Source: Patescibacteria group bacterium
GTDB taxonomy: Bacteria; Patescibacteriota; Microgenomatia; UBA8517
Direction: 5' to 3'
Length of the DNA: 23,840 bases
NCBI GenBank assembly: GCA_025057695.1
Contig: JANWVB010000009.1
Span: 1-23,840, forward strand
Under the pieces are notes generated by a model. That model searched no databases, had not been told where the DNA came from, and saw nothing but the letters and a program-made list of their open reading frames with translations. The number at the start of each line of letters is the position of its first letter. Position 1 is the stretch's first letter. A program made the translations under genes and the position numbers. Shown here in pieces: positions 1-8,855 of this stretch.

Positions 1-161
1 CTAGTTAATTGTAGCACTAAACAAAAACAATCGCTGATAGAATTGATTTTAACTTCAAGTATAACTTAAATAATACAACAAAATATGTAACGAAAATAAA
101 CTTAACGCAACAATGTAACCGCATGAAAATGCCGGCGAAGAAAGACTCACAATAAATAACC

Positions 162-190
162 TTACAAATCACCTGCGCTTAATATAAAAT
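162..190 (+). promoter_or_regulatory. Candidate promoter of the first membrane-protein gene
   Basis: TTACAA (162-167) and TAAAAT (185-190) are separated by 17 bases, a fair match to a sigma70-type promoter. It would give a leader of about 65 bases before the start at 261. The rest of 1-260 is A+T-rich and I see no gene or repeat in it. Confidence 0.35.
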
Positions 191-260
191 AATTAATAAT
201 CACCACTTTCTCCTCTAAAAATCCTATGTCTGCTCAAAATTCAATTAATCAAAGAGGTAA

Positions 261-938
261 ATGAAAACAATTATGGAAAACAAAGGTTTATTTTTGAAAC
301 AAATTCTGATAATTATTGTTTCAAGCATACCAGTTTTTCTTGTGTTAACCGATAATACTTCGCTCTCTTTAACTATAGCCTCAATTTATGGTTATTCTTG
401 GTTGATTAAAAACTTACTACAAAGGTTATCGGACAACACACCTCTGCCGCTCAAGCTTAAATTTATCCTATGGGGAACAATATCAGGAATGTTGTTAGAA
501 ATCTTGGCAATAATAGATAATCTTAATCTACCTGATAGTGAAAAGGTCCTTTTAAACAAGGACACAAATATCGATTTATACCTTGCTCTCGGTTTTTATT
601 TTGCATTTGCCTTTATTTGGTCTTTTCTCGCTAACAAATACGATTACACATCTGGCAATATTTTTATAATTTCGGGATTGTGTGGCATTTTCATAAAGCA
701 GTCTGGAGCAATTTTCGCCTCTTTTAACCTGATTGCTTGGATATACGTCTTTTTTGTGTATGGTTCTTGCCAAGCATTACCAGGGCTACTCGTTGAAAAT
801 CAATTGAAAGATAAAATAAGGATAAGATTATCCTGGGGGAAAAAATTTTTATACGGCTTTTGCGGACAGACAATTTCCTTCATTTTTGCCAGTATGATAA
901 TTTACACATTGGCAAAAATCGGGGAAATACAACTTTGA
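261..938 (+). CDS. Multi-pass membrane protein, function unknown
   Basis: A 225-residue hydrophobic protein with about seven membrane segments (roughly residues 11-29, 36-52, 66-85, 105-123, 132-148, 152-178 and 199-216). I do not recognise the family and see no catalytic motif; charged residues lie mostly in the short loops. It is the only gene here with a visible ribosome-binding-like sequence, aaagaggt at 251-258, but that lies only two or three bases from ATG 261. An in-frame ATG at 273 lies about 15 bases from it, so the exact start is open. It stands alone: the next 600 bases hold no gene and the following tRNAs are on the other strand. It ends with TGA, which shows TGA is a stop codon here. 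Confidence 0.75.
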   Translation: MKTIMENKGLFLKQILIIIVSSIPVFLVLTDNTSLSLTIASIYGYSWLIKNLLQRLSDNTPLPLKLKFILWGTISGMLLEILAIIDNLNLPDSEKVLLNKDTNIDLYLALGFYFAFAFIWSFLANKYDYTSGNIFIISGLCGIFIKQSGAIFASFNLIAWIYVFFVYGSCQALPGLLVENQLKDKIRIRLSWGKKFLYGFCGQTISFIFASMIIYTLAKIGEIQL

Positions 939-1540
939 AAGTCTTAAAAAAAGTCAGTTAATCGATTTTTCACACTACAAGAACAAAAAAACCAACTCCA
1001 AAGAAAATTTACAGCTATTATAAAAACCACAGCAAAAGAGCCGTATTATTAAACTTTTTGGGAGATATAAGGAACAAAAAAATATATTACTTTTGGGTAA
1101 TGGCAAATTTAATTCTGTATTGACCACAAAAGTCAAATCAGTTCAAGACACAAAAGTATAAGATATTAATGAAAGGATTTTGAACAACAAAAGCCATTCG
1201 ACAGCTCTTTGAAGTTTTTTGAAAAATTGAATATTTGAAAGTAAAAATTTCTCAAAAATTATACTTAAAAGTTTTTGCGAATCTCTTGTTTTGCTTGGCT
1301 ATGTATTTGCGGATTCAGAGGAAATATAGAAAACAAATATTTTACCAAGAATTTTTAATAAACAAATATAATGTGGTGTTAGGACTATTTGTTTTAGCAA
1401 GTTAGCAAGTTCGTTATCGATCTCTAAAAGATCTCAGGGGATAATTGATAAAGATTTGAAGATAAAGCTCTCTAAACCGTAAAACTGCGTGATGATTAAA
1501 TTTAAAAAGTAAAATTCTTCTACCATTTTCTTCTTTTTTG
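939..1540. other. Gene-free stretch with a boxA-like motif
   Basis: No believable protein is encoded on either strand in these 600 A+T-rich bases. The one recognisable element is ACAGCTCTTTGAAG at 1201-1214, which resembles the boxA element of rRNA operon leaders (GCTCTTTGA type) and is followed by A+T-rich sequence. No 16S rRNA start follows it. I see no RNase P, tmRNA or SRP RNA signature. It may be untranslated RNA, a remnant of a leader, or spacer. Confidence 0.3.
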
Positions 1541-1611
1541 CTGCCCGGCAGGGACTCGAACCCCAATTAAAGGCTCCAAAGGCCTCTGTCCTACCGTTAG
1601 ACGACCGGGCA
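1541..1611 (-). tRNA. tRNA-Gln (UUG anticodon)
   Basis: Read on the minus strand this folds as a complete cloverleaf: acceptor TGCCCGG/CCGGGCA, D arm GTC...GAC, anticodon stem GAGGC/GCCTT with loop CTTTGGA (anticodon TTG), a four-base variable region, and T arm with GTTCGAGTC. The first pair U1-A72 and G73 are typical of glutamine tRNAs. The 3' CCA is not encoded: the discriminator G is followed by CAAAA. It lies about 220 bases downstream of tRNA-Lys on the same strand. Confidence 0.95.
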
Positions 1612-1827
1612 ATGATATCGCCACTTACAACAAACAAACTTATTAAACTAAATTTTCGTGATTCCTTCTTAGAATTACAATTTAATTATTTAATTTACGA
1701 GAACTTGCTCAAACAAAATATAAACTACTGAAGTATTTTAGCAAAATTGTACTTAATAAAAAATTGGTGACATTTGTATTAATTAGCTTAATTTCTGTCT
1801 ACTTGTTAACACAGACAATCAAAATTT

Positions 1828-1902
1828 TGGTGAGCCCGGCAGGGATCGAACCTGCGACAGTCTCCTTAAAAGGGAGCCGCTCTACCGCTGAGCTACGGGC
1901 CC
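1828..1902 (-). tRNA. tRNA-Lys (UUU anticodon), CCA encoded
   Basis: Minus-strand cloverleaf: acceptor GGGCCCG/CGGGCTC (one G-U pair), D arm GCTCAGCGGTAGAGC, anticodon loop CTTTTAA (anticodon TTT), a five-base variable region and T arm GCAGG/CCTGC around TTCGATC. The body is 1831-1902 and CCA follows directly at 1830-1828. The top anticodon-stem pair (27-43) reads G opposite A, a mismatch. The CCA may be coincidental, since the other two tRNAs of the window lack it. Confidence 0.95.
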
Positions 1903-2050
1903 ACTAATATAAAACTTAACACAAACAATAAAATCCTAAATTTATGCAATTTCAAAAACAAAATTTTTCCCAAAGTTTCCTAGGTATGACAAAAGAAAAA
2001 CACTGACAAAGTATTTTATCACGCAAAACAAGCCTAAATCCACTATATTA

Positions 2051-2081
2051 TTGCAATTTCATTCATCAAAAAAGATATAAT
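2051..2081 (+). promoter_or_regulatory. Promoter of the DUF2207 gene (leaderless type)
   Basis: TTGCAA at 2051-2056 and a consensus TATAAT at 2076-2081 are 19 bases apart. The GTG start at 2090 begins nine bases after the end of the -10 box, about where transcription should start, leaving no room for a ribosome binding site. Confidence 0.6.
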
Positions 2082-2089
2082 TATCTTAA

Positions 2090-3949
2090 GTGATCAAAAA
2101 AATTTTTTTTATTGGCTTTATTATCTATATTTTTTTTATATTTCCTTTAATCTTGCCAAAAGAAACTTTGGCAAAAGATTACTCCATAAAAAACGCCAAT
2201 ATCGAAATCAAACTTTTACCCGACGGATCCGCAAGATTTTCTGAAACTCGCACTTATCACTTTGATGGCTCTTTTTCATGGGCAGAACAATGGATACCGC
2301 TCACCCCAAGATGCAAAAACTGTGTCATTTACAAAATAAAAGATATATCCTTCAAAGACGAATCGCAAATTTATAGTTTAGACAGATCCAACACCCCAAA
2401 CACTTTTTACTATACAATAGGAGAAAATTTTCATATCAAGTGGCGCTACTCAGCTCACAACACAGCAAAAACCTTCACACTTAATTACACGATAGAAAAT
2501 GCCATTACCAATCATCTAGATATTTCAGAATTTTATTGGCAGGCAATTGGCAATGAATGGGACAAAGGGACAGAAAAAGTAAATGTAAGCGTTTATTTGC
2601 CTGAAGCAGTTCTAGACAATCAGATATATGCTTACGGACATGGTCCGCTAAATGGCAAAGTTTCAATTACAGATAATCGCAAAGTAGAATTTTCAGCAGA
2701 TAACTTGCCACCTGATAAATTTTTCGAAGTTAGAGTACTGTTTCCAAAATTGCAAAACGCTTTGCATGCGCAGAATGGAACTTCGTCTTTGCAAGAGATT
2801 ATAGATGAAGAAAAAAGTTATGCCAATCCCCTTACTTTTTTATCAAAATTATCAATAGAAAAAGCCATCATTCCTACTTTGCTTACACTTCTTGCCATCG
2901 GATTTATTATCTTCTGGATAATTTTATGGTTTAGAATCGGAAATGATCCACCTCTTCCAGAAGTCAATCTGGCAAACACACTCCATGAACCCCCAAGCGA
3001 TCTTGAACCGGCGCTTGCTGAAGCGCTGGTTTCCTACAATTTAGAGCCAACAACCAGAAGCTTGGTTGCCACAGTGCTTTCACTAGCACAAAAGAAAGTG
3101 CTAACTATCACACGAGAAAAGAAAAGATCCATTTTTAGCAAGCAAGAAAATGAGATTTGGCTGAATTTGGCAAAGAATGTGCATTTTGACAATGCCAAAT
3201 TATCAAAAAGAGAAAAGTTATTTCTCAGATTTACTTTCCAGACAAACCATATGAAAATTTTATCCTTAACCGCAATAAAAGAAATTATCAACAATGACAA
3301 AACACGAGCAATAAATTTTTGGAATAATTGGAGAAAACAAGCCGTTGACGATCTGGTTAATCTTGGATATTTAGAATACGAATCACATCAAGTAAGCAGA
3401 TTTTTGGCTTTATTAGGATCGGGAATTGTTGTGTCCGCAATATTTGCTATGCAGTTTATTGGATTGCTTTCAAATACTTACTACATAGTCCCCACAATCT
3501 TTTGGCTAGCAACAGGAGTAATAGCAATATTCTTCGCGCCACATATGCAAAAATTCACAGAGTTTGGGCTTATGGAGAAAGCAAAATGGCTCGCGTTTAT
3601 TAAATTTCTCAAAAACTACTCTGTAACCCGAAACTATCCCATAGATTCGGTAATACTCTGGGAAAAATATCTGGTCTACGGAACAGCTTTTGGGATATCA
3701 GCAAAAGCTTTATCTCAATTCCCAATCTCATTTCCAATAAGTGACAGCGACTCTTCAGCTTTGTTCCAGAATATTTACTTATCCAATTTGCCTGGCGCAA
3801 ACAATATCAATTTCATCATGACAAATCTTACAAACGGATTTAGCGTATTCTCTACTATCAATTATGGAGCCTCAGGAGTCGGAAGTTTTGGCGGATTTTC
3901 TGGAGGTGGAGGCGGCGGTGGAGGAGGTGGAGGAGGAAGAGCAGGGTAA
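2090..3949 (+). CDS. DUF2207-type membrane protein with poly-glycine tail
   Basis: A 619-residue protein with a GTG start. Residues 1-28 form a signal peptide or anchor (ending near TLAKD). Residues 30-220 form an exported beta-rich domain with several Tyr/Trp positions, followed by a membrane segment near 258-282 (IIPTLLTLLAIGFIIFW), a cytoplasmic part with ELEP/ALAEALVSY-type helices, two more membrane segments near 440-490, and a tail ending in about 12 consecutive glycines. This order is what I know of DUF2207 (PF09972) proteins, whose role is unknown; the glycine tail is common in them. The glycines use mixed codons (GGA, GGC, GGT), so the run is not a simple trinucleotide expansion. The start fits a leaderless transcript. 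It converges on the DedA-type gene, with only eight bases between stop codons. Confidence 0.88.
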   Translation: MIKKIFFIGFIIYIFFIFPLILPKETLAKDYSIKNANIEIKLLPDGSARFSETRTYHFDGSFSWAEQWIPLTPRCKNCVIYKIKDISFKDESQIYSLDRSNTPNTFYYTIGENFHIKWRYSAHNTAKTFTLNYTIENAITNHLDISEFYWQAIGNEWDKGTEKVNVSVYLPEAVLDNQIYAYGHGPLNGKVSITDNRKVEFSADNLPPDKFFEVRVLFPKLQNALHAQNGTSSLQEIIDEEKSYANPLTFLSKLSIEKAIIPTLLTLLAIGFIIFWIILWFRIGNDPPLPEVNLANTLHEPPSDLEPALAEALVSYNLEPTTRSLVATVLSLAQKKVLTITREKKRSIFSKQENEIWLNLAKNVHFDNAKLSKREKLFLRFTFQTNHMKILSLTAIKEIINNDKTRAINFWNNWRKQAVDDLVNLGYLEYESHQVSRFLALLGSGIVVSAIFAMQFIGLLSNTYYIVPTIFWLATGVIAIFFAPHMQKFTEFGLMEKAKWLAFIKFLKNYSVTRNYPIDSVILWEKYLVYGTAFGISAKALSQFPISFPISDSDSSALFQNIYLSNLPGANNINFIMTNLTNGFSVFSTINYGASGVGSFGGFSGGGGGGGGGGGGRAG

Positions 3950-3972
3950 AAGATTTATCAAGAATCTTTTTT
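3949..3972 (+). terminator. Terminator-like hairpin between converging genes
   Basis: AAAGATT (3949-3955) pairs with AATCTTT (3963-3969) around a seven-base loop, and the + strand continues with T to 3972, giving a run of six T. On the minus strand the arm ends in TTTT, so it could serve both converging genes. The stem is only A+T-rich, so strength is uncertain. It overlaps both gene ends. Confidence 0.45.
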
Positions 3973-4602
3973 GCTATACCTTTTCACATAGGACCATACA
4001 ATCACTGCCAAAACCGCCACAAACAGAAGTATTTTCCCAATGTCTTCATAACTTTCAAATCCCTGTGTAAGCTGTTTGTAATTCCCCACTCCTGCAAATC
4101 CAAGATAAAGATACATTAAATCTTTGACATAAGTTCCCGCAAAAGTGGATGTAATATACGTTTTCTGGTTTAGTTTGATGATGCCACACGCGATAGAAAC
4201 AGGAGCACTGGGAATAATAGGAAGAGCTCTTGCGATAAACAAAAAAACATTGTCTTTCCAACTCCCATCAAGCTTTGCCCCAATGCTCTCAATTTCCTTG
4301 TGAGTAATACCCACAAATTTGCCAAATTTTGAGACTAAAACATCTTCCATTTTGTCAGCTATAAAATACAAAACATAGGCTCCCAAAGTTTTACCAGTAG
4401 CTCCCAAAAGAGCAAGCCAGAAAATGATAACAAGAGGCTTGTCTTGCGAATTGGCAATAGTCCCGGCAAGCGTCATGACCAAAGGAGATGGAATAGGCGC
4501 TAAAATTTCTTCGACAAAAGATCCTAAAAGCACATAAATTTCAAGAGGAACACGATGCGCAATTTGTTCCAGATACTCAATAATTTTGTTAAAAATATCC
4601 AT
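3958..4602 (-). CDS. DedA/VTT-family membrane protein
   Basis: A 214-residue integral membrane protein of the DedA (SNARE-associated/VTT, PF09335) family, some members of which move lipid carriers or phospholipids across the inner membrane. Visible family features are the N-terminal re-entrant segment (FVEEILAPIPSPLVMTLAG, about residues 29-47), a GKFVGITHKE segment near 93, then the conserved ARALPIIPSAPVSIACG block (about 124-140) in place of the usual F-x-R-x-x-P-x-x-R. The second arginine of that motif is absent (Ser), so the match is diverged. The C-terminus carries a last membrane helix and a basic end (VKRYSKKDS). The ATG lies nine bases after a -10 box, with no ribosome binding site. 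Confidence 0.85.
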   Translation of the reverse strand: MDIFNKIIEYLEQIAHRVPLEIYVLLGSFVEEILAPIPSPLVMTLAGTIANSQDKPLVIIFWLALLGATGKTLGAYVLYFIADKMEDVLVSKFGKFVGITHKEIESIGAKLDGSWKDNVFLFIARALPIIPSAPVSIACGIIKLNQKTYITSTFAGTYVKDLMYLYLGFAGVGNYKQLTQGFESYEDIGKILLFVAVLAVIVWSYVKRYSKKDS

Positions 4603-4611
4603 CAGGAATTA

Positions 4612-4641
4612 ATGTTATGCCAATTTGGTTTGTTGTTGCAA
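4612..4641 (-). promoter_or_regulatory. Promoter of the DedA-type gene (leaderless type)
   Basis: Read on the minus strand: TTGCAA (4641-4636), 18 bases, TAACAT (4617-4612), then nine bases to the ATG at 4602. The same TTGCAA occurs before the DUF2207 gene. Confidence 0.5.
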
Positions 4642-4744
4642 GTAGAAAGAAGTCGGCGATGAAATCTAAAAAAAGTCTAAACACAATTTTTGATACACAG
4701 ATTTTACATCTTGATTAAGCAAAAACAAGCAAGATTAAAAGTGT

Positions 4745-4750
4745 TATATT
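4745..4750 (+). promoter_or_regulatory. -10 box before the TIKI/TraB-like gene
   Basis: TATATT lies nine bases before ATG 4760. No convincing -35 box is visible at the right distance, and there is no ribosome binding site. Confidence 0.35.
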
Positions 4751-4759
4751 TTTATAAGC

Positions 4760-5931
4760 ATGGACGAGTCAGACCTAAAATCAACTGGCAATAAATCAGG
4801 CATAGATTCTCCTGAAAACCATCAAGCAACACCTGAGCTTTTAGATACAAGCGCGCTTGATAGCAAACCTGTAACAGAAAGTAAAATCAACTTACCAACA
4901 ATTGATCAAGTCAAAGATCATGTGCAACTATGGACTCCGGAGTTAGACAAAGAATATCAAGAAGCAGTCAGTCCTTTATATGAAACCAGAACAACACAAA
5001 TGCCCGATGGTACAGAAGAAACTAAAATGGTCAGAGTTGGAATAATGGATTTCACTCATGACGTGCAAGGAACAGACCAACAGATTCACAATATTGGCAC
5101 TGCACACGACAAGAACCCTTACTCAGAAATGAATACTATCTTAAGAGAAAGAGTGCAAAATACATTAGCAACACTCCTCCCGATAAGCGCCTATTTTTGC
5201 TAGAAGGATTTAACTCTCCAGAGGGGCAAGAACTTTCAGAAAAACAGAAGGAGTTACTTGAAAACTTGCAAAGACGCAACGATGAAACAGAAGAAGAAGC
5301 ATACCAAAGAATAGTTCAACAGGTTGGCGAAACGGGAATAGCATTGTTTTACGCGCTTGAATTGGGAATCCCCATAGATTTCCATTCAGAGGCACCTCAG
5401 GAAACAGAAGTAGAAGCATTTAAAACGGCTGGTTTGACAGAACTCGAGATAACGACTTTTTTGCTCCCAAAATATTTGGAGGTTTATAAAAAAGGAAATG
5501 AGTTTCAGCCTGGAGACAAGTTCACTTTGACACAAATGTACGAAGCAATATCGCGAGTTGCGAATATAACGGGTTGGAGAAAAGACGAGATTGCGAATTT
5601 GCCTGCCCAAGAACAGGAAAAATTCGTCCAATCTGCAATAGCAGAAATCAATGAAATAGCCAAACGAGAAATAGGAAAAGAAATTATTTCTGAAAACTAC
5701 GAACCACAATACAAGTTTGCTAACGAGCTAGTAAGCTATGGAAATAAGTCAAGAGTAATTGGAACAATGTTTCGCATGGAAACAAACACAAGGGACCTAC
5801 ACATAACCACGCGCGTACATAAAGCGGTCAAAGAAGGCAAAAGTCCATTTTTAATATTTGGCGATTCTCATACATACAAAATCAACCCGGCGCTTGAGTA
5901 TTTGGCCAAACACACAAAACACACAAATTAA
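4760..5931 (+). pseudogene. TIKI/TraB-superfamily-like protein, split by one frameshift
   Basis: Two adjoining reading frames encode one protein of about 390 residues. The first (4760-5203) runs through IHNIGTAHDKNPYSEM and ends in a meaningless tail (TLLPISAYFC). In the -1 frame the sequence immediately before the second ORF reads NTPPDKRLFLLEGFNSPEG, clearly the true continuation, then runs to the stop at 5929-5931. The break lies about 5160-5196. A GTAH motif near the N-terminus, an EG pair after a hydrophobic strand (LFLLEG), an RD near TNTRDLH and a C-terminal LIFGDSH recall the TraB/GumN/EreA (TIKI) superfamily of putative metallohydrolases; that assignment is from motifs only. No canonical slippery heptamer is in frame at the junction, so a lost base, or a sequencing error, is more likely than programmed frameshifting. 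The first 40 residues are polar and low-complexity. Confidence 0.7.
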
Positions 5932-6532
5932 AAATCTTCAAGCAAAACCATAAAAACAAGTCCGAATACGCTAAACCATGGCTTATAAAAATCCATCGGC
6001 ATATCCTTTAATAATTTGACTAAACCAGCTAACACTTTTTGTTTTGCATCAACATAAATTCTTTCAATATTTTCTTTTAAAGCGAGTATACGGAGAATAA
6101 AAAACACATTTACTTTTTTCGTGAACACTATTTTGTTTTTGGACAAGTATTCTTTGATTCAATCTCATGACCACAATAACTCTGGTTGCCAATCTGGCAC
6201 TTCCCTGGCGCCAACGAAAGACAAAACTGCTCTTGGGTTTTTAGCTGGGTCAGGGCCAGCATCTATATTTTGTATTAAATTTTGCAAAGTTCTTTCTGTG
6301 TCCAAAACTAACCGCTCACACTCAATACCAAATAATCTCTTTGAAGGTGCATTTGCACTGCTTCTGTCAACCTATGAATTTCTTGAGGATCCACAGGTTC
6401 ACCTTGATCAAGCATCGCTTTTTCATATTCTCCCGCAGATTTAACACTTATACTTGGAGCGAGCCAATTGCGATTTGGCAAATCCCAGCTGTCTACTACA
6501 TCATTCCACGGAATAACTCTAACTTTCTCCAT
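5928..6532 (-). pseudogene. Unrecognised gene with several frameshifts
   Basis: The first frame starts at ATG 6532 (MEKVRVIPWNDVVDSWD...) and is open to a TAG at 6308. Before that stop, a -1 shift near 6336-6345 opens a frame that reads naturally (RLFGIECERLVLDTERTL, then GAREVPDWQPELLWS) to a TGA at 6165-6167. Beyond it a further -1 frame reads VMRLNQRILVQKQNSVHEKS..., and a return shift near 6061-6080 leads to IERIYVDAKQKVLAGLVKLL and a stop at 5928-5930. Joined, this gives about 200 residues. The last part (5928-6146) could instead be a separate small gene of up to 72 residues. I do not recognise the family. Its stop overlaps that of the TIKI-like gene on the other strand (TTA/TAA at 5928-5931). 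Confidence 0.55.
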
Positions 6533-6805
6533 AACTTTTGATTACTTCTAACAACTAATCACATACATTGGCATGAATGGCTTTTTGTCTTGTTTGTACC
6601 TAGTATGAAACGGATGCGACTGTCGTAATTTTTCTTCTTAATTAAAGTCTACAATTTGTCCACCATTCAGACAAATAATATCTCATTTCCACATAAATTT
6701 CAACATCACGAAAAAATCGAGCAATTCTGCCTAAATCCAATCGCCATACAAAAACAAGAGATCCCAAAAACAAGCTAAACAACCAAAAAATTTAAAAATA
6801 ACTTT

Positions 6806-7813
6806 TCAAAAAAAACTGGATCGAAGAAGCGCAGGAGGATATGTGCGTATCGCATAACAAGCATGTGCTGTAGCCCCAATTGGGTTGCCTGCCGAAAGCG
6901 CAGACAAAGCAAGTCCTATATGAGCATTAGACTTGCCTCTCGGATATGGCTTGCCAAAGCGCTTGCGTTTTGTATGAATTCTGAGCGCATTTTCAAACTC
7001 GTTTTTGCCTTTATCTAATTTCAATTGTCTAACATACACCAAACCGGCAAGCAAATGATAATTAGCCATAAAACCTGTATTTGGATCGTTTCCCGATGCC
7101 TCAACAAAATGCCTCTTAGTGCGCTCTAACATCTCCATCGTGTAAGAAGCGCCATTTTCAAGAAGCACCATAGTCATCCATTGGGCGCTAAAACCTAAAT
7201 TTGCAGGTCTGTGTATACCAGATCGAGAAAGCTCAATTAAATCATTATAATCGCTTGCGAAATGCGACATTGCAATGGCTAAATTTGAATTTCTCTCAAC
7301 TCCCTGTTTTGCCAGACCAAACCTTGCACGTCCACGAAAATGGTTTAAAGTTGACATTACAGCTTTAGCGCGATCGCTCTCTTTAAATTCAGAAGATAAA
7401 CTAAGAACAATCCTTTCTGCATAACTAAGAAAGTTCAATTCGTCTCGATATCTCCCTTCGTAATCAGCAATCCAAGCAAGCTTCTCATAAGCTTCAGCAA
7501 GCGTTATTTTGTCAGGTTGATCGTATTCATAATCTTCTATTGCTTGGAACAGAAATCGCTTGGCTTGAGAGAATCGATTCAAATTAATTAACATCTGAGA
7601 AACTCGTATCAAGTAATAATATTCATTGCCTCTAACATACAATAAATACATTGTATAAAAATGTCTTAAAGCCTCTTCCCAATCTCCATCTGCTTCTAGC
7701 TCCCGCGCTCTTTCAAGCGATGGATTTTGTATTTGACGAATTTTAATATCCGGCAAAGCAATTGAGGATATTAGATCAACTACGCCTCGTCTAAAACTTT
7801 CCACTCCTGGCAT
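6806..7813 (-). CDS. TPR-type helical repeat protein
   Basis: About 335 residues, nearly all alpha-helical, with tetratricopeptide-like helix pairs: ELEADGDWEEALRHFYTMYL near residues 38-57, NLNRFSQAKRFLFQAI near 82-97, AEAYEKLAWIADYEGRYRDE near 109-128, and KLDKGKNEFENALRI near 270-284. There is no signal peptide and no enzymatic motif, so a cytoplasmic scaffold is likely. I place the start at ATG 7813 because an extended -10 box (TGATATGAT, 7829-7821) lies seven bases upstream; the ATG four codons earlier (7825) lies inside that box. It follows the 276-residue gene on the same strand after 158 bases, so it probably has its own transcript. The 270 bases after its stop, to 6533, hold no gene. 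Confidence 0.75.
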   Translation of the reverse strand: MPGVESFRRGVVDLISSIALPDIKIRQIQNPSLERARELEADGDWEEALRHFYTMYLLYVRGNEYYYLIRVSQMLINLNRFSQAKRFLFQAIEDYEYDQPDKITLAEAYEKLAWIADYEGRYRDELNFLSYAERIVLSLSSEFKESDRAKAVMSTLNHFRGRARFGLAKQGVERNSNLAIAMSHFASDYNDLIELSRSGIHRPANLGFSAQWMTMVLLENGASYTMEMLERTKRHFVEASGNDPNTGFMANYHLLAGLVYVRQLKLDKGKNEFENALRIHTKRKRFGKPYPRGKSNAHIGLALSALSAGNPIGATAHACYAIRTYPPALLRSSFF

Positions 7814-7820
7814 ACCTGTA

Positions 7821-7829
7821 ATCATATCA
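7821..7829 (-). promoter_or_regulatory. Extended -10 promoter of the TPR gene
   Basis: On the minus strand TGATATGAT fits the extended -10 pattern TGnTATnAT, which needs no strong -35. It ends seven bases before ATG 7813 and overlaps the alternative start at 7825, so it argues for the later start. Confidence 0.5.
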
Positions 7830-7971
7830 CAAAATCTGAAATCAAGGCTTTTGAAAATAGTTTCACAAGTAAAACAAATCAGATGAATTTCTTAATTTTT
7901 AGCTCTGAAACTTTGAAACAAAACAGCAGTTCTGATCGAAAAGTCGTCATCCAATTTGTGAAAATCTTGCG

Positions 7972-8802
7972 CTATGCGCTTGTTCCACTCCAGGCAAATT
8001 CTCCTTCAACTATCTGTCTACTATGTTGTGAAAAAGCTCGCTTAACTTCATCTATCGATTTGTTGGGCTTTTTGCCTATAGGTATCATTGTCACCCCACC
8101 GCTTGTTACTGGATTGAGTTTTCTGTAAACAACAGAAACTACTCTCTTCTCTTCTGGCACGTTTAACTCGATTACAAATTCAAGTTTTGTTCCCTCATCA
8201 AGAAAAGCCGCTCGATAAGTTCCCGCAAGATTTATTCTTCTTGCAAATTTAGTTACAAACCCCTCAGGGTGCAGACCAAAAAGCGGATCAGTAAACCAAC
8301 CACAAAAAATGCTTTCTACTAAATAATCCAAACTATTCAATTTAGGATCTTTTGCCCGGAAAAGACAAATATGAGCTACTTGTTGAGGAAGATCTTCAAA
8401 GATTATAACTGGTTGCATTGTAAAAATTTCTCTCATAAGACGCTCTTCTGGAGAAAGATTTGCAAATCTACGACTATTTTCATCCCTTGTGGCAAAGAGG
8501 CTAAATCCCCTCTTCTCGGGCAAGTGGTATATCTGCAATGATTCAGCATCAGGAAATTGTGGATTTGTAAAGCTTAGGTATGGGTATCTACGAATCTGAG
8601 TCATCACTTTTCCTCCACCTTCTAGCAACCGCAAGACCGGCCAAGCGTAATCTATATGCTCGTTTGTGTAACCAAGATTCACAAGTGGCGACCTGTCTGA
8701 GAAAAGCTGAATAAACAAATTTCGAGCTAGAGCAAGATCGGGGTACTGTTTTAAGGCTTCATCAAATTTTTCTTGTGGTTGCTGTCCAGTTTCTTTTTTC
8801 AC
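7972..8802 (-). CDS. Hypothetical protein, 276 residues
   Basis: Soluble protein starting at GTG 8802. I do not recognise it. The first 60 residues are helical (FDEALKQYPDLALARNLFIQ). The middle has aromatic strands (RRYPYLSFTNPQFPD, GFSLFATRDE), and the second half alternates strands (AHICLFRAKDPK, LEFVIELNVPEE, KRVVSVVYRKLNP), suggesting an alpha/beta fold. No signal peptide, membrane segment or clear active-site motif. No ribosome binding site or -10 box precedes the GTG. It begins 53 bases after the 3' end of tRNA-Glu on the same strand, so it may be transcribed together with that tRNA. Confidence 0.7.
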   Translation of the reverse strand: MKKETGQQPQEKFDEALKQYPDLALARNLFIQLFSDRSPLVNLGYTNEHIDYAWPVLRLLEGGGKVMTQIRRYPYLSFTNPQFPDAESLQIYHLPEKRGFSLFATRDENSRRFANLSPEERLMREIFTMQPVIIFEDLPQQVAHICLFRAKDPKLNSLDYLVESIFCGWFTDPLFGLHPEGFVTKFARRINLAGTYRAAFLDEGTKLEFVIELNVPEEKRVVSVVYRKLNPVTSGGVTMIPIGKKPNKSIDEVKRAFSQHSRQIVEGEFAWSGTSA

Positions 8803-8855
8803 AAAAACTTGTGTGCTTAAGTAAAGTTTTTCAAAATCGAATTCATAAACACCTG

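Noticed and set aside
1434..1637. 67-residue open frame on the minus strand
   Set aside because: It runs straight across tRNA-Gln (1541-1611), whose cloverleaf is unmistakable, and the translation has no protein-like pattern outside it.
3902..3946. GGA/GGC/GGT repeat as a microsatellite or mobile repeat
   Set aside because: It encodes the poly-glycine tail usual for DUF2207 proteins, and the codons are mixed rather than a clean repeat.
5150..5205. Programmed frameshifting in the TIKI/TraB-like gene
   Set aside because: The heptamers in frame at the junction do not fit X-XXY-YYZ, and no strong downstream stem is apparent; a lost base explains it better.
6121..6541. Plus-strand open frames opposite the broken minus-strand gene
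   Set aside because: The minus strand reads as far more natural protein once frame shifts are allowed; the plus-strand translations are compositionally odd shadows.
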